DNA from: Chitinophagaceae bacterium
GTDB taxonomy: Bacteria; Bacteroidota; Bacteroidia; Chitinophagales; Chitinophagaceae
NCBI GenBank assembly: GCA_019638475.1
Contig: JAHBTR010000001.1
Coordinates: 496,001 to 560,000 of the forward strand
DNA length: 64,000 nt
Direction: 5' to 3'
Below, one piece after another: positions 1 through 8,598 of this stretch (positions are counted from its first letter, which is position 1; every line of letters starts with the position of its first letter). The notes beneath the pieces are model-generated. The model ran no database searches and was not told the origin of the DNA. It saw only the letters and a program-made list of their open reading frames with translations. The position numbers were made by a program, and so were the translations under genes.

Positions 1-513
1 GCCGTAAAAGAAGTAAAGCAAAACGCATCTTCCATGTTACAATCATTAAGGCAAATAATATGGATTATGAATCACGAAAGCATTTCACTATCCGCTTTTA
101 CAGATAAAATAATAGAATATGCTTTTAAATATGTAAAAGCATTTTCCGAAATTGAGTTAAATATTGAAAGAGAACAGCACGAAAAAGAGCAGCAACTTGT
201 TTCATCGGATATTGTAATGCAATTGTTTCCTGTAATGCAGGAAGCATTAACCAACGCTTGCAAACATTCTAAAGCAACAATAATTACTTTGGGCTTTACG
301 TGCAAACAAGATTGTTTTGAATTTTATGTAACAGATAACGGAAAAGGATTTGTAGTAAACAACGCAGGTTCTGACGAATCTTTCGGCTTGAAAAACATGA
401 AAAACAGAGCTGCCGCTATCAACAGCAATTTTATAATTGAAAGTATTGTTGGAAAAGGAACAAGAGTTCTTGTTCAAGTAGCCTCCCTAAATCCCTCCAA
501 AGGAGAAAGGTAA
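1..513 (+). CDS. Sensor histidine kinase, C-terminal part (cut by window edge)
   Basis: The reading frame is open from base 1, so the true start lies outside the window. What is visible is the end of a HisKA_3-type dimerisation region followed by a HATPase domain. The N box reads NACKHSKA, the G1 box DNGKGF, and the G2 region GLKNMKNRA; together these bind ATP and mark a NarL/DegS-like kinase that would phosphorylate the response regulator encoded next. The phosphoacceptor histidine is not in the window. The last ten residues (ASLNPSKGER) are encoded by a copy of a dispersed repeat (481-510), so the natural C-terminus probably ended just after VLVQV. Kinase identity is firm; the signal sensed is unknown. 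Confidence 0.9.
   Translation, partial: AVKEVKQNASSMLQSLRQIIWIMNHESISLSAFTDKIIEYAFKYVKAFSEIELNIEREQHEKEQQLVSSDIVMQLFPVMQEALTNACKHSKATIITLGFTCKQDCFEFYVTDNGKGFVVNNAGSDESFGLKNMKNRAAAINSNFIIESIVGKGTRVLVQVASLNPSKGER
481..510 (+). repeat. Dispersed GCCTCC...CCTCCAAAGGAG repeat forming the kinase C-terminus
   Basis: About 22 of 25 bases match the repeat inside ligA (33471-33504, opposite strand), and a looser copy lies between nuoJ and nuoK (57641-57668). The core CTCCAAAGGAG is a small palindrome. Here it supplies the last codons of the histidine kinase and ends just before the TAA. Confidence 0.6.
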
Positions 514-579
514 TAGAGTGAGGTTTTATACCTCAAATGTGTTATTGCAAAGATTTAAAAATTGCTTCATTTTTATAGT

Positions 580-1260
580 ATGATACAATTAGGTATAGTA
601 GATGATAAAGCATATTTAAGAGAAAGCCTTAAACGAAAACTGTATAGTAATACTATACATATTGCCATCGAAGCAGCAAGCGGTGAAGATTTTATTACAG
701 CATTAAAAAATGCAACCATTATTCCTGATATTGTTTTAATGGATATAGAAATGAAAGGAATGGACGGTATAAAAACTGTTGCAATTGCATCGGCATTGTA
801 TCCAACCATTAAATTTATTATGCTCACTGTAATTGACGATGACGACAAAATTTTTGCAGCCATAAAAGCCGGAGCCTGCGGTTACTTATTGAAAGATGAA
901 GATGGGTTTGAATTATTGAAAACATTATCTTATGTAATGGAAAATGACAGCACTCCCATGTCGCCGTCTATTGCAAGAAAAACATGGCAATGGCTAAGTG
1001 CCATACAGCAAATACCCGTCCCTGCTACAACAAAACACACAACAACACTTCCCATACAATCTTATGAAGTATTAACAGAAAAGGAAACCACCGTATTGCA
1101 GTTGTGCATGGAAGGAAAGAATTATAAAAAAATTGCCGATGCTATGTATTTAAGCCCACACACCATAAGGCAGCACATGAAAAATATTTATAAGAAACTT
1201 CATGTAAATAATAAAGTAGAAGCAATAAGAATTGGATTGAACAATAAATGGATTGGATAA
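580..1260 (+). CDS. LuxR/NarL-family response regulator
   Basis: Two-component response regulator of about 226 residues. The receiver domain (about 1-120) has the acidic pair D8-D9, the phosphoacceptor D55 in PDIVLMDIEM, and a conserved Lys in YLLKDED. The C-terminal LuxR-type helix-turn-helix (about 165-222) starts LTEKETTVLQLC and contains SPHTIRQHMKNIYKKL. The ATG at 580 is preferred over the in-frame TTG at 562 because the receiver fold begins directly at MIQLGIVDD. It lies 66 bp after the kinase gene on the same strand, so the two most likely form a cognate pair. Target genes cannot be read from the sequence. Confidence 0.93.
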   Translation: MIQLGIVDDKAYLRESLKRKLYSNTIHIAIEAASGEDFITALKNATIIPDIVLMDIEMKGMDGIKTVAIASALYPTIKFIMLTVIDDDDKIFAAIKAGACGYLLKDEDGFELLKTLSYVMENDSTPMSPSIARKTWQWLSAIQQIPVPATTKHTTTLPIQSYEVLTEKETTVLQLCMEGKNYKKIADAMYLSPHTIRQHMKNIYKKLHVNNKVEAIRIGLNNKWIG

Positions 1261-1302
1261 TAATTCTTTAAGCCCCTGTTTGAATTAATAAAATAAAAAA
1301 TC

Positions 1303-1375
1303 TCTCACAGAAACCACAGATAACATAGAAGTTTTTAAAAAGATATTTACGGTGTATTCCGTGTTTTCTGTGAGA
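1303..1375. repeat. Inverted repeat with 11-bp arms between convergent genes
   Basis: TCTCACAGAAA at 1303-1313 pairs perfectly with TTTCTGTGAGA at 1365-1375 across a loop of about 50 bases. It sits between the convergent response regulator and the 1400-3055 gene and could end transcription from either side. The same CTGTGAGAA word recurs twice inside the inserted part of the rluB-like gene (about 14296-14360), so this is probably a member of a dispersed repeat family rather than a dedicated terminator. Confidence 0.5.
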
Positions 1376-1399
1376 AAAATAAAAAGCCTTATTTGCTTA

Positions 1400-3055
1400 T
1401 CAAAAGGTTTTTTTATGCAACCAAAATTCTTTGTTGTCTTCGGTATTGCCAAAGTATATAAGCTCTTTTCCGTTTGGCGATATATACATTTGAAACACAT
1501 CGTTTACCACATATTTTTTATCACCGGGAAAAACCACTGTACCTAAATTACCATTGCTTATTGTAGTATATTTAGGATACATATTGCCCTTTTTAGTGTA
1601 CTCGTAGGCACTCCACAGCAAACTGCCATCGTTCAATTTGGTAAGCGAAACAGGTGATGCCCCTTGTTGAGATTTTTTTTCTATTTGAGGCAGAACAAAA
1701 TGTTTGGCTATGCTGCCATCGGCAGTAATGTTAAAGGCATAAATATCACCCCATTTTTCGGGGTCGTTGCCTTTTTTCTCATAAGCCTGCCCGGTTATCC
1801 ATACTTGGTTGTCGGCAGTTTTTATAGCATCGTTAAATACTAAATAGCTTATGTCCAACCCCAAACTTTTCATTGGCGTTGCTTTTACAACAGGCTCCTG
1901 TCCGTTTTTTAGCCTTATGGATACCAAATGGTCGTCATTGCCTTTAAAAGCAATAAAATCGGCATACTTGCTTTCCTTTCCTTCCTTGCTTGTACCTATA
2001 ATTACGGTTTCATCTCCAAAGTTGTAAATATAAAGGTTGTTCAATCTGCCGTAAGGGCTAATGAATTTTATCCTTTCCTTAATTTTGGCATCAACCCCAA
2101 CCCTAAAATATTCATACTCGTTTTTATTGGGATTATGGTATGGTTTGGTATCGCCGTGTGTAGGGGCAAAAATCAGCAGCATATCGTTACTGTTATCTGT
2201 TGAAGGTTGGTCGTACAACTTGGCGTAACTATATTTAAATTCAAAAGGAGTTTCTGCTATTTTTTCGAGCGTTTTAGCACTATAACGTTGGGCTACAAAC
2301 CTAATATTGTTGCCATAAATTCTTTCTCCGGTAGCTTCGTCTTTTAAGCCCATAGTATTAATCACAGATACCACCATTACATCGCCACTCGCAGATGATA
2401 CTCTTTTTTGTGCTCCCAGCCCTTTGCTACGTCCCGAAGATGAACCAGCCATGTGGCTTATCTCTCTTCCGGCAATAAAAAACTCTGACGGGGCATCGGT
2501 TTTAAAGCCAACCATCGTAAGTTTTCTACCGGTTTTATCGTCTTTCACCCTTATCTTTTCACGAGAAATAAACCCCTGGTCGGTAATGTTCATTCCGTTC
2601 ATTGGGTTTCTTCGTGATGTCCAACCGATATAGCCTGTCATCAACACTAACTGCCCCAACATATTGTTGTCCACAGACAATACACTATCTCGGATAATGC
2701 CGCCTATGCTACCATAACCTGCTATATAAGCCCATGAACTACCCCAATAATTCTTTTTCTTCTTTACTTGTTCCACATCTAACTCTTCCTCTGTTTCGAT
2801 AATCAGATTTAGGTCTTTATCAAAAACATAGTTAGTGTACACCTCGTGTTTTTTGCCTTTTTTTGTAAACAGTAGATTTATTTTTCCGTCTTCTTCGCTT
2901 ACCTCGTAGGTTTTGAGATGTTCGGGCTTAGCAGTAGTTTTAATAGGGTAGGTTTTGTCCTGTGCCACAACCATTACAGAGGTAAGTATGCAACAAGCAA
3001 TTAACCCGAAGTTCTTAACCTCTGATTTAAAATTTTGAATGATTTTTTTTGTCAT
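1400..3055 (-). CDS. Secreted protein of unknown function, 551 aa
   Basis: I do not recognise the family. The N-terminus is basic, followed by a hydrophobic stretch and VVAQDK, a typical Sec signal peptide cleaved after about residue 32. The mature part is rich in beta-type segments with repeated short 'IYNFGDETVIIGTS' or 'DGSLLWSAYEY' style blades, which suggests a beta-propeller-like fold, but this is inference. There are no transmembrane helices after the signal and no lipobox. It stands alone, convergent with the response regulator gene, and is followed upstream by the polA remnant region. Likely periplasmic or surface-located. Confidence 0.75.
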   Translation of the reverse strand: MTKKIIQNFKSEVKNFGLIACCILTSVMVVAQDKTYPIKTTAKPEHLKTYEVSEEDGKINLLFTKKGKKHEVYTNYVFDKDLNLIIETEEELDVEQVKKKKNYWGSSWAYIAGYGSIGGIIRDSVLSVDNNMLGQLVLMTGYIGWTSRRNPMNGMNITDQGFISREKIRVKDDKTGRKLTMVGFKTDAPSEFFIAGREISHMAGSSSGRSKGLGAQKRVSSASGDVMVVSVINTMGLKDEATGERIYGNNIRFVAQRYSAKTLEKIAETPFEFKYSYAKLYDQPSTDNSNDMLLIFAPTHGDTKPYHNPNKNEYEYFRVGVDAKIKERIKFISPYGRLNNLYIYNFGDETVIIGTSKEGKESKYADFIAFKGNDDHLVSIRLKNGQEPVVKATPMKSLGLDISYLVFNDAIKTADNQVWITGQAYEKKGNDPEKWGDIYAFNITADGSIAKHFVLPQIEKKSQQGASPVSLTKLNDGSLLWSAYEYTKKGNMYPKYTTISNGNLGTVVFPGDKKYVVNDVFQMYISPNGKELIYFGNTEDNKEFWLHKKTF

Positions 3056-3150
3056 TTTTATTTTTTTTGTTCAGATTGTAAAACAAGCCGGATTATAATA
3101 AATACTCAATACCTCATTTGCGGCAATTTTTATAAAATAAAAATGATTTT

Positions 3151-3309
3151 ACGGTACACGATGAGTTGGTGTTTAATGCTTTGAAAAACGAAGTAGAAAT
3201 ATTGAAACCTTTGACTTTAGAAAATATGCGTACTGCATTATTGCTTCCAAACAATGTACCTGTGGAAGCAGAATTAGGTATAGGAAAAAATTGGTTAGAA
3301 GCACATTAA
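3151..3309 (+). pseudogene. polA: Remnant of DNA polymerase I (polA) 3' end
   Basis: Translating from 3151 gives TVHDELVFNALKNEVE, then LKPLTLENM and, at the end, VEAELGIGKNWLEAH followed by TAA. This is the extreme C-terminus of family A DNA polymerase: motif C (VHDE, with a catalytic Asp) and the terminal G-GKNWLEAH sequence. A stop codon lies in frame at 3133, and no start or upstream polymerase domains are present within the minus-strand gene that precedes it. It is therefore a fragment, left by duplication or rearrangement. The full gene is presumably elsewhere in the genome. Confidence 0.8.
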
Positions 3310-3480
3310 TTTTTTGGTATAAAGAATTTCGTCATTTATTTTCCTAACCCATAAAAACTAAAGAGGAGAAGATGCCGGGAAGAAAGAATTAAAAAAAACG
3401 GATTGTCCTAACGACAATCTAAACGTATATAACATAAATTTGCGAGTTATAGGGCATTTTAAGACAACAACTCTCACGAA

Positions 3481-3654
3481 TTGAAACAAACAACCAAAAT
3501 ATTAAACCTTGTTTACTGTTTGACAGTTTTACTTTTCCTGTTAGACGGCTTGACAAGTTTTGACATCAAAAAACAATTTTTAAAATCGTTCGTTTACTTT
3601 GGTTTCTTAATCGGGACACCGACAATTTTCGTCTCCGCAGAGTGTTCTTTTTAG
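3481..3654 (+). CDS. Possible 57-aa small membrane protein
   Basis: An open frame beginning with TTG encodes a basic start (LKQTTKIL) and two hydrophobic stretches (LVYCLTVLLFLLDGL and FVYFGFLIGTPTIFV), a plausible two-helix membrane miniprotein. The codons are more balanced than the surrounding AT-rich spacer. No family is recognised and no promoter is clear, so this may be a chance frame or the start of a decayed gene. Confidence 0.25.
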   Translation: MKQTTKILNLVYCLTVLLFLLDGLTSFDIKKQFLKSFVYFGFLIGTPTIFVSAECSF

Positions 3655-3683
3655 GCTTTTGTGCAAAGCTAAGACACTCTGCG
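3636..3683. repeat. Hairpin with 10-bp stem CGCAGAGTGT/ACACTCTGCG
   Basis: CGCAGAGTGT (3636-3645) and ACACTCTGCG (3674-3683) pair perfectly. The loop contains GGCTTTTGTG...AAGCTAAG, resembling the AGCTTTGTGTGTTAGG repeat word found at 25701, 26026 and 32031. The stretch 3310-3790 otherwise shows only the small frame at 3481 and the repeat at 3708. Confidence 0.5.
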
Positions 3684-3707
3684 AATTATTGCTAAATATA
3701 CCAATAC

Positions 3708-3768
3708 CTCAGAGTCCCTTACCTAATACACAAAGCTATACAAGGAGACTCTTCGGAAACGAAAAATG
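3708..3768 (+). repeat. Dispersed hairpin repeat CAGAGTC...AAGGAGACTCTT, copy 1
   Basis: This 61-bp segment aligns base for base, with roughly three quarters identity, to 26070-26130. Both contain the inverted words AGAGTC and GACTCT around a CACAAA core and continue into GAAAAA. The loop here also holds CCTAATACACAAAGCTA, the reverse complement of the word at 26026. Confidence 0.6.
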
Positions 3769-3792
3769 AATAAAGAAGTATGAGTTAGTATT

Positions 3793-5283
3793 TTATTTTA
3801 AAAATGATTTATCTAAAAATTGTAATTTACCATTTCCTTGAATAGTTATTGTAGTAGTAGCATTGTTTTTACCAGAAATGGTAATGGTGTTTTCTCCTGC
3901 TTTTAATGGAATACGAACGTAATGTATAAAAGCAGGTAAGCTCTGCCAATTTCTTGTATCTGCTTTTTCAGTAGCTGTATTTATTATATTGGCAATAAGC
4001 CCTGTTAGCTCTCCTACATTTTTAGCTTTTTCATTTTTTTTATCTTCTTCTTTCTTTTTTTCTTGTTCTGTTTTAGTAGAGTCGGTTTTGTTTTTTGTGC
4101 TACTCTTATAAATTTCTTCAGCACTGGCTTCTACAGCTTTTTCAGCTAATTTTTTTACTATTTGTCTGGCTAAAGCATTGGCTATTTCGGTAAACATTCT
4201 TTCTTTTAAAATATTTACAGCAAGGCTATTAATGTTTTGTGCTAACTCTGTGGAGTAAGTAATATTATTGGTTGCTATGGTAAAATTATATGTATTAGAA
4301 TACCTTATTTGATAGTAAGGAATGGCTACATGAAATGTTCTCAGTTTTGCAAGATTGGCGTCATTCATATTTATATAAGTATAATCTGCAAAGTCAAAAG
4401 GTACATTAGTTTGATAACCATTTTCATCATAAAAATAAAATGAATTAATGCCACCGATTCCTTTAGTTATGTAAAAACTCTTTTCGCTTTTTATGGGTGC
4501 TGCTCCTTGCTCTAAAAATAAAATTAAATAACCTCCTTCGGAGTTTTCTTGTTGTAAAGTAGTTTTAAAAATATTTTCATAATACTGTTGTTGGTCATAA
4601 AAACCCATTTGATTGGCTGTGCGTAATACATCTTGTTGTAATTGCTTGGGTAGTTGTACGCCATAATATTCTCCTTTGGCATTTAGGTAAACATCTACAG
4701 CATTTCTGTAAGCAATAAAAGCATTATTAATATCGCCATTGGCTTCATATAACATGCCTTGCACATTTAGTGCAAAAGCATCTTTGCTATAACGATTATT
4801 TTTATTCTTGAATTTATCTGATTGTATATTTTCTGCAAGGGTTATTCTTCTTGCTTCTACCAATGCTTCAGATGGTTGATGAATGTATAAATAATTTAAT
4901 CCTTTATAATAGTGCATCATAAACCTTTCCATATCTTCTCCTAAATAAATTTGCATCATAGGGTTTATGAGATTTGCTTTTATAACATCACCAATATTTT
5001 TTTTTCGGGTGTCTATAAAATTATCTGCAAGATTAAAATATACATTGCTGCTATCATACTCTTGCATTAAGTGGTAGGTTTTTCCTTTTTCAAAATAAAA
5101 CAATAATTTGTTTCTGTCTTTTTGAATAAATTTTGTTTTATCTAAAGTTCGTAATGCTTTGCTGTATTGTTTTTGCTCAAGCTGATTATAGTAAGTATTC
5201 ATTCTTGCATTATAACTAACACAAGAACAAAATAAAACGGACATCAATAATATCATTATCCATGTCCGTTTTAAATAATACAT
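3793..5283 (-). CDS. COG3014-type TPR lipoprotein
   Basis: 496-residue lipoprotein. A hydrophobic signal ends in LFCSC, with the lipidated Cys at residue 21. Residues about 25-240 are helical repeat sequence (for example QYSKALRTLDK and GDINNAFIAYRNAVDVY), and the middle carries the YLIL-LEQGAAPIKSEK stretch characteristic of COG3014 proteins. A Lys/Glu-rich linker (about 400-425) precedes a short C-terminal beta region. The gene follows an LpoB-like gene 67 bp upstream; this pairing is common in several phyla and points to a role at the cell envelope, possibly in peptidoglycan synthesis control. The molecular function is not established. Confidence 0.8.
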   Translation of the reverse strand: MYYLKRTWIMILLMSVLFCSCVSYNARMNTYYNQLEQKQYSKALRTLDKTKFIQKDRNKLLFYFEKGKTYHLMQEYDSSNVYFNLADNFIDTRKKNIGDVIKANLINPMMQIYLGEDMERFMMHYYKGLNYLYIHQPSEALVEARRITLAENIQSDKFKNKNNRYSKDAFALNVQGMLYEANGDINNAFIAYRNAVDVYLNAKGEYYGVQLPKQLQQDVLRTANQMGFYDQQQYYENIFKTTLQQENSEGGYLILFLEQGAAPIKSEKSFYITKGIGGINSFYFYDENGYQTNVPFDFADYTYINMNDANLAKLRTFHVAIPYYQIRYSNTYNFTIATNNITYSTELAQNINSLAVNILKERMFTEIANALARQIVKKLAEKAVEASAEEIYKSSTKNKTDSTKTEQEKKKEEDKKNEKAKNVGELTGLIANIINTATEKADTRNWQSLPAFIHYVRIPLKAGENTITISGKNNATTTITIQGNGKLQFLDKSFLK

Positions 5284-5350
5284 ACAATATATTTTGCTGT
5301 TCAGTAAACTATTTTTTTAAGTAAAATGAAAATAGTGTAAGAATAGGGTA

Positions 5351-5932
5351 TTAATTCTTAACATATTTGGCAATTTTTTTATCTCCTATCCAAACTATTT
5401 CATTGGTTTCTATATTGGTAAGTTCTAAATTTATTTGATAGGTTACAGTTTTCTTTTTCTTATAAGCATCTACAATAGAGTTGATAGTTCCTTGTAAAAT
5501 ATAATCTGCTCCTTTTTCTAATCCAAATTTTTTCATAGTACTTGCACTTGCATTGCTTTGCATATCTGCTTTTTCTGCTCTCATTTCTTCACGCTTTTTT
5601 CCACTTTGTACTAAGCCTACTTTATCAGATGTAATGAAACTTCTTTCTAAATCTTTCATAAATGTTTCTGCATCTATATGTTCATGACTTTTGTTTGTAA
5701 CCATGCCTACTATTACTACAGGTTTTTTTCCTTTTTCTGCTACATGATTGCCAAGCCATTTTTCTTTTAAAACTTGCTTGGTTAATTCTTCTGCTGTTAA
5801 ACGACTGTCTGTATTATTCCAACTACCACTTAAATCTGGTGTTTCTGAGGGGTCTATTCTTGTTACTTTTCTATTAGCACAAGCAGATAATAATAAACTT
5901 GCAGAGCAAAGAAGTATCAATACTTTTTTCAT
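5351..5932 (-). CDS. LpoB-like penicillin-binding protein activator lipoprotein
   Basis: 193-residue lipoprotein with lipobox LLSAC (Cys 18). The body matches the LpoB family: DLSGSWNNTDSR near the start, a VVIVGMVTNKSHEHID core strand, a DLERSFI helix, and the GADYILQGTINS motif near 140. In enterobacteria LpoB crosses the periplasm to stimulate PBP1b; in Bacteroidota the partner is not known. It lies between the aromatic-rich secreted protein (38 bp upstream) and the COG3014 lipoprotein, all minus strand, so a three-gene operon is likely. Confidence 0.87.
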   Translation of the reverse strand: MKKVLILLCSASLLLSACANRKVTRIDPSETPDLSGSWNNTDSRLTAEELTKQVLKEKWLGNHVAEKGKKPVVIVGMVTNKSHEHIDAETFMKDLERSFITSDKVGLVQSGKKREEMRAEKADMQSNASASTMKKFGLEKGADYILQGTINSIVDAYKKKKTVTYQINLELTNIETNEIVWIGDKKIAKYVKN

Positions 5933-5970
5933 AAAGATTTATTTAATTATTTTTTTTTGATTGTAAAAAA

Positions 5971-6330
5971 TTAATACCAAAACCACCAGTTGTTTGTTCT
6001 ATATCCTACACGTGGGTTATAAAAATTTCTATCATTCCACCGATTGTTTCTATAATAAAAATTATTACTTAAAGAACGATTTATTCTAACTTGCTGACGG
6101 GTTTTTATTCTATTTTCTTTTTTCTCAAGTTTTGCTTCATACCAATCGTAAGCTTTATATGTTTGCTGTTGAGTAGTATTCATGGTTTTCTGTAATTCTT
6201 CTGCTTGTTTTACATATTTAGTTTGGCTAACCATGTAATTAGGGTTTTGGTCGGATGCTATTTGTTCTTTTTCTTGTGCATTGGCAGAAAGAAATAAACC
6301 TGCTGTAAGAATTAAAATAAACTTTTTCAT
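5971..6330 (-). CDS. Small secreted protein, aromatic/Asn-rich C-terminus
   Basis: 119 residues with a signal peptide (MKKFILILTAGLFLSANAQ). The middle is charged and helical (KYVKQAEELQKTMN and similar). The end is rich in Asn, Arg, Tyr and Trp (NNRWNDRNFY, NNWWFWY), giving a very aromatic terminus. The family is not recognised. As the first gene of the run with LpoB-like and COG3014 lipoproteins, it may act in the same envelope function. Confidence 0.7.
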   Translation of the reverse strand: MKKFILILTAGLFLSANAQEKEQIASDQNPNYMVSQTKYVKQAEELQKTMNTTQQQTYKAYDWYEAKLEKKENRIKTRQQVRINRSLSNNFYYRNNRWNDRNFYNPRVGYRTNNWWFWY

Positions 6331-6399
6331 ACAATAAATTTTAGTATATACATATCAATTAGCGTTCCAAGTTATAAAGCAAAAGTGTTAAAAAAATGT

Positions 6400-7440
6400 T
6401 TATACTGAACATTTTTGGTGATAATTTATTATTTCAATTTCGGCTCTCTCTATTTCATAGCCTTTATAATAGTTAAATATAGCTTGTAAAGTAGCTTCTA
6501 TTTCTTCTATTTCAAATGAAGTTACGAGTTTATTTCTAAATTCTTTTATATTGGGTAATCCTTTTAAATAATTGGCATAATGTTTTCTCATTTCTAAAAC
6601 GCCCAATTTATTTCCTTTCCATTCTACAGATTTTTGTAAATGCTTTTTACAAACATCTATTCTTTCTTGCAATGTAGGAGGAGGCAATTCTGTTCCTGTT
6701 TTTAAATAATGTTTTATTTCTCTAAAAATCCAAGGATAGCCAATAGCTGCTCTACCAATCATTATTCCATCTACACCATAACGTTCTTTATACAATTTTG
6801 CTTTTTGTGGACTATTAATATCGCCATTGCCAAAAATGGGCATTTGTATTCTTGAATTATTTTTCACTTTTGCAATAAGCGTCCAGTCTGCTTCTCCTTT
6901 ATACATTTGGGTTCTTGTTCTTCCATGAATAGAGAGAGCTTTGATGCCTACATCTTGCAAACGTTCAGCTACTTCTTCAATATTTTTTGTTGCATCGTCC
7001 CAACCCAAACGTGTTTTAACAGTTACAGGAAGTTGTGTACTTTTTATAACAGCCTCTGTTAAACGAACCATTAAATCTACATCTTTCAATACACCAGCAC
7101 CAGCACCTTTGGTAACTACTTTTTTTACAGGACAACCAAAATTAATATCTAATAAATCGGGATTAACAGCATCAATAATTTTGGCACTCATAGCCATTGC
7201 TTCTTCATCTCCTCCAAAAATTTGAATACCAATTGGTCGTTCATAATCAAATATGTCTAATTTTTGTTTGCTTTTTATAGCATTTCTGATTAAGCCTTCA
7301 CTGCTAATAAATTCAGTGTACATAAGGTCTGCACCACTTTCTTTACATACTGCACGAAATGGAGGGTCACTTACATCTTCCATAGGAGCAAGTAATAAAG
7401 GAAAATCTTCTAAAATAATTTTTTCACCAATCTTAATCAT
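6400..7440 (-). CDS. dusB: tRNA-dihydrouridine synthase B
   Basis: FMN-dependent enzyme reducing uridines in the tRNA D-loop with NADPH. The 346-residue chain shows the TIM-barrel start LAPMEDVSD (18-25), the DINFGCP active-site loop with the catalytic Cys 103, SIHGRTR and GNGDI, and the FMN-phosphate motif GRAAIGYPWIF. The length fits the DusB/NifR3 family. A TAtcTTTGc promoter core lies 27 bp upstream of the ATG. In many bacteria dusB pairs with fis; here it is followed by the LpoB cluster. Confidence 0.95.
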   Translation of the reverse strand: MIKIGEKIILEDFPLLLAPMEDVSDPPFRAVCKESGADLMYTEFISSEGLIRNAIKSKQKLDIFDYERPIGIQIFGGDEEAMAMSAKIIDAVNPDLLDINFGCPVKKVVTKGAGAGVLKDVDLMVRLTEAVIKSTQLPVTVKTRLGWDDATKNIEEVAERLQDVGIKALSIHGRTRTQMYKGEADWTLIAKVKNNSRIQMPIFGNGDINSPQKAKLYKERYGVDGIMIGRAAIGYPWIFREIKHYLKTGTELPPPTLQERIDVCKKHLQKSVEWKGNKLGVLEMRKHYANYLKGLPNIKEFRNKLVTSFEIEEIEATLQAIFNYYKGYEIERAEIEIINYHQKCSV

Positions 7441-7466
7441 GCTGCAAGTAGCTTTAAAAATCTTTG

Positions 7467-7474
7467 CAAAGATA
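7467..7474 (-). promoter_or_regulatory. Bacteroidota -7 promoter core upstream of dusB
   Basis: On the minus strand the sequence reads TATCTTTG followed by C, matching TAnnTTTG. It lies 27 bp before the dusB ATG. No clear TTTG -33 box is seen. Confidence 0.55.
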
Positions 7475-7578
7475 AAAATTATCTAATGAGGAGTGGTTTT
7501 TTAAAATATGTTGCTGTGCTAATTGATGGCTACATTACCAATAAATTTTTTTTAAAGAGAAAATGAATTTTTTGTATT

Positions 7579-8598
7579 CTATAATTCGTTATCTAATATA
7601 GGCAACTTTCTTGGCTCAACATTTTTTACATTTTCTGCAATATGTTTAATATGTTCTGGTGTAGTGCCACAGCAGCCACCTACAATATTTACCCAACCAT
7701 TTTTAGCCCACTCTTCTAAAAAGTGTGCTGTGTCTTCAGGTGCTTCATCATATTCTCCCATAGCATTTGGCAATCCTGCATTGGGATATGATGAAACATA
7801 ACAACTTGCCATGTTTGACAATTCTTCAATATGTCCACGCATTTCATTAGCTCCTAATGCACAGTTTAGTCCTATACTTAATGGATTGGCATGTTTTACT
7901 GAAATATAAAATGCTTCTAAAGTTTGTCCACTCAATGTTCTTCCACTGGCATCTGTTATGGTTCCACTAATCATAATTGGTAGCTCAACATTATTTTCTC
8001 TGAAATATTTTTTTGCTGCAAAAATTGCTGCCTTTGCATTTAATGTGTCAAAAATGGTTTCTATCAATAATATATCTACACCACCATCTATCAATCCTTT
8101 AATTTGTTCTGAATAGGCTTTTACCACTTCATCAAAAGTTACTGCACGAAACCCTGGATTGTTTACATCTGGAGAAAGGCTTAATGTTTTATTGAGTGGA
8201 CCAATAGCTCCAGCAATATAAATAGGTTTCTTTTCTTTGGTGGTAGCTAAGAATGCTTCAACAGCTTTTTGGGCACAATGAACAGAAGCTACATTTAGTT
8301 CATAAGCTAAATCTTGCATATCATAATCTGCTTGAGCTATTAGTGTACTACTAAAAGTATTTGTTTCAATAATATCTGCACCAGCTTCTAAATATTCTTT
8401 GTGTATGGCTGTTATAATGTGAGGCTGAGTGATGCTTAATAAATCATTGTTTCCTTTTACATCTTTATGCCAATCTTTAAACCTTTCGCCTCTATAATCT
8501 TTTTCTTCTAATCTATATCGTTGTATCATAGTGCCCATAGCACCATCTATAATTAATATTTTTTTTTGAAGTTCTTGTTTAATATCTGTAGCGGGCAT
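7579..8598 (-). CDS. metH: Homocysteine S-methyltransferase domain of split methionine synthase
   Basis: 339 residues cover only the first module of cobalamin-dependent methionine synthase, the zinc-binding homocysteine domain. The zinc ligands are present: C246 in IGLNCALGA and C309-C310 in [10 protein letters not shown], close to the E. coli numbering. The start [13 protein letters not shown] and ETNTFSS are also typical. The methyl-tetrahydrofolate, cobalamin and reactivation modules are not encoded beside it: dusB follows downstream. Split MetH is known in Bacteroidota, so the second polypeptide is expected elsewhere. The gene has its own promoter and a 160-base leader with inverted repeats. 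Confidence 0.88.
   Translation of the reverse strand: MPATDIKQELQKKILIIDGAMGTMIQRYRLEEKDYRGERFKDWHKDVKGNNDLLSITQPHIITAIHKEYLEAGADIIETNTFSSTLIAQADYDMQDLAYELNVASVHCAQKAVEAFLATTKEKKPIYIAGAIGPLNKTLSLSPDVNNPGFRAVTFDEVVKAYSEQIKGLIDGGVDILLIETIFDTLNAKAAIFAAKKYFRENNVELPIMISGTITDASGRTLSGQTLEAFYISVKHANPLSIGLNCALGANEMRGHIEELSNMASCYVSSYPNAGLPNAMGEYDEAPEDTAHFLEEWAKNGWVNIVGGCCGTTPEHIKHIAENVKNVEPRKLPILDNEL

Noticed and set aside
562..579. TTG start for the response regulator, adding six residues
   Set aside because: The receiver domain begins at the ATG at 580; the extra residues are not part of the fold.
3310..3480. Continuation of the polA remnant or another gene
   Set aside because: No frame longer than a few codons with family resemblance follows the TAA at 3307.
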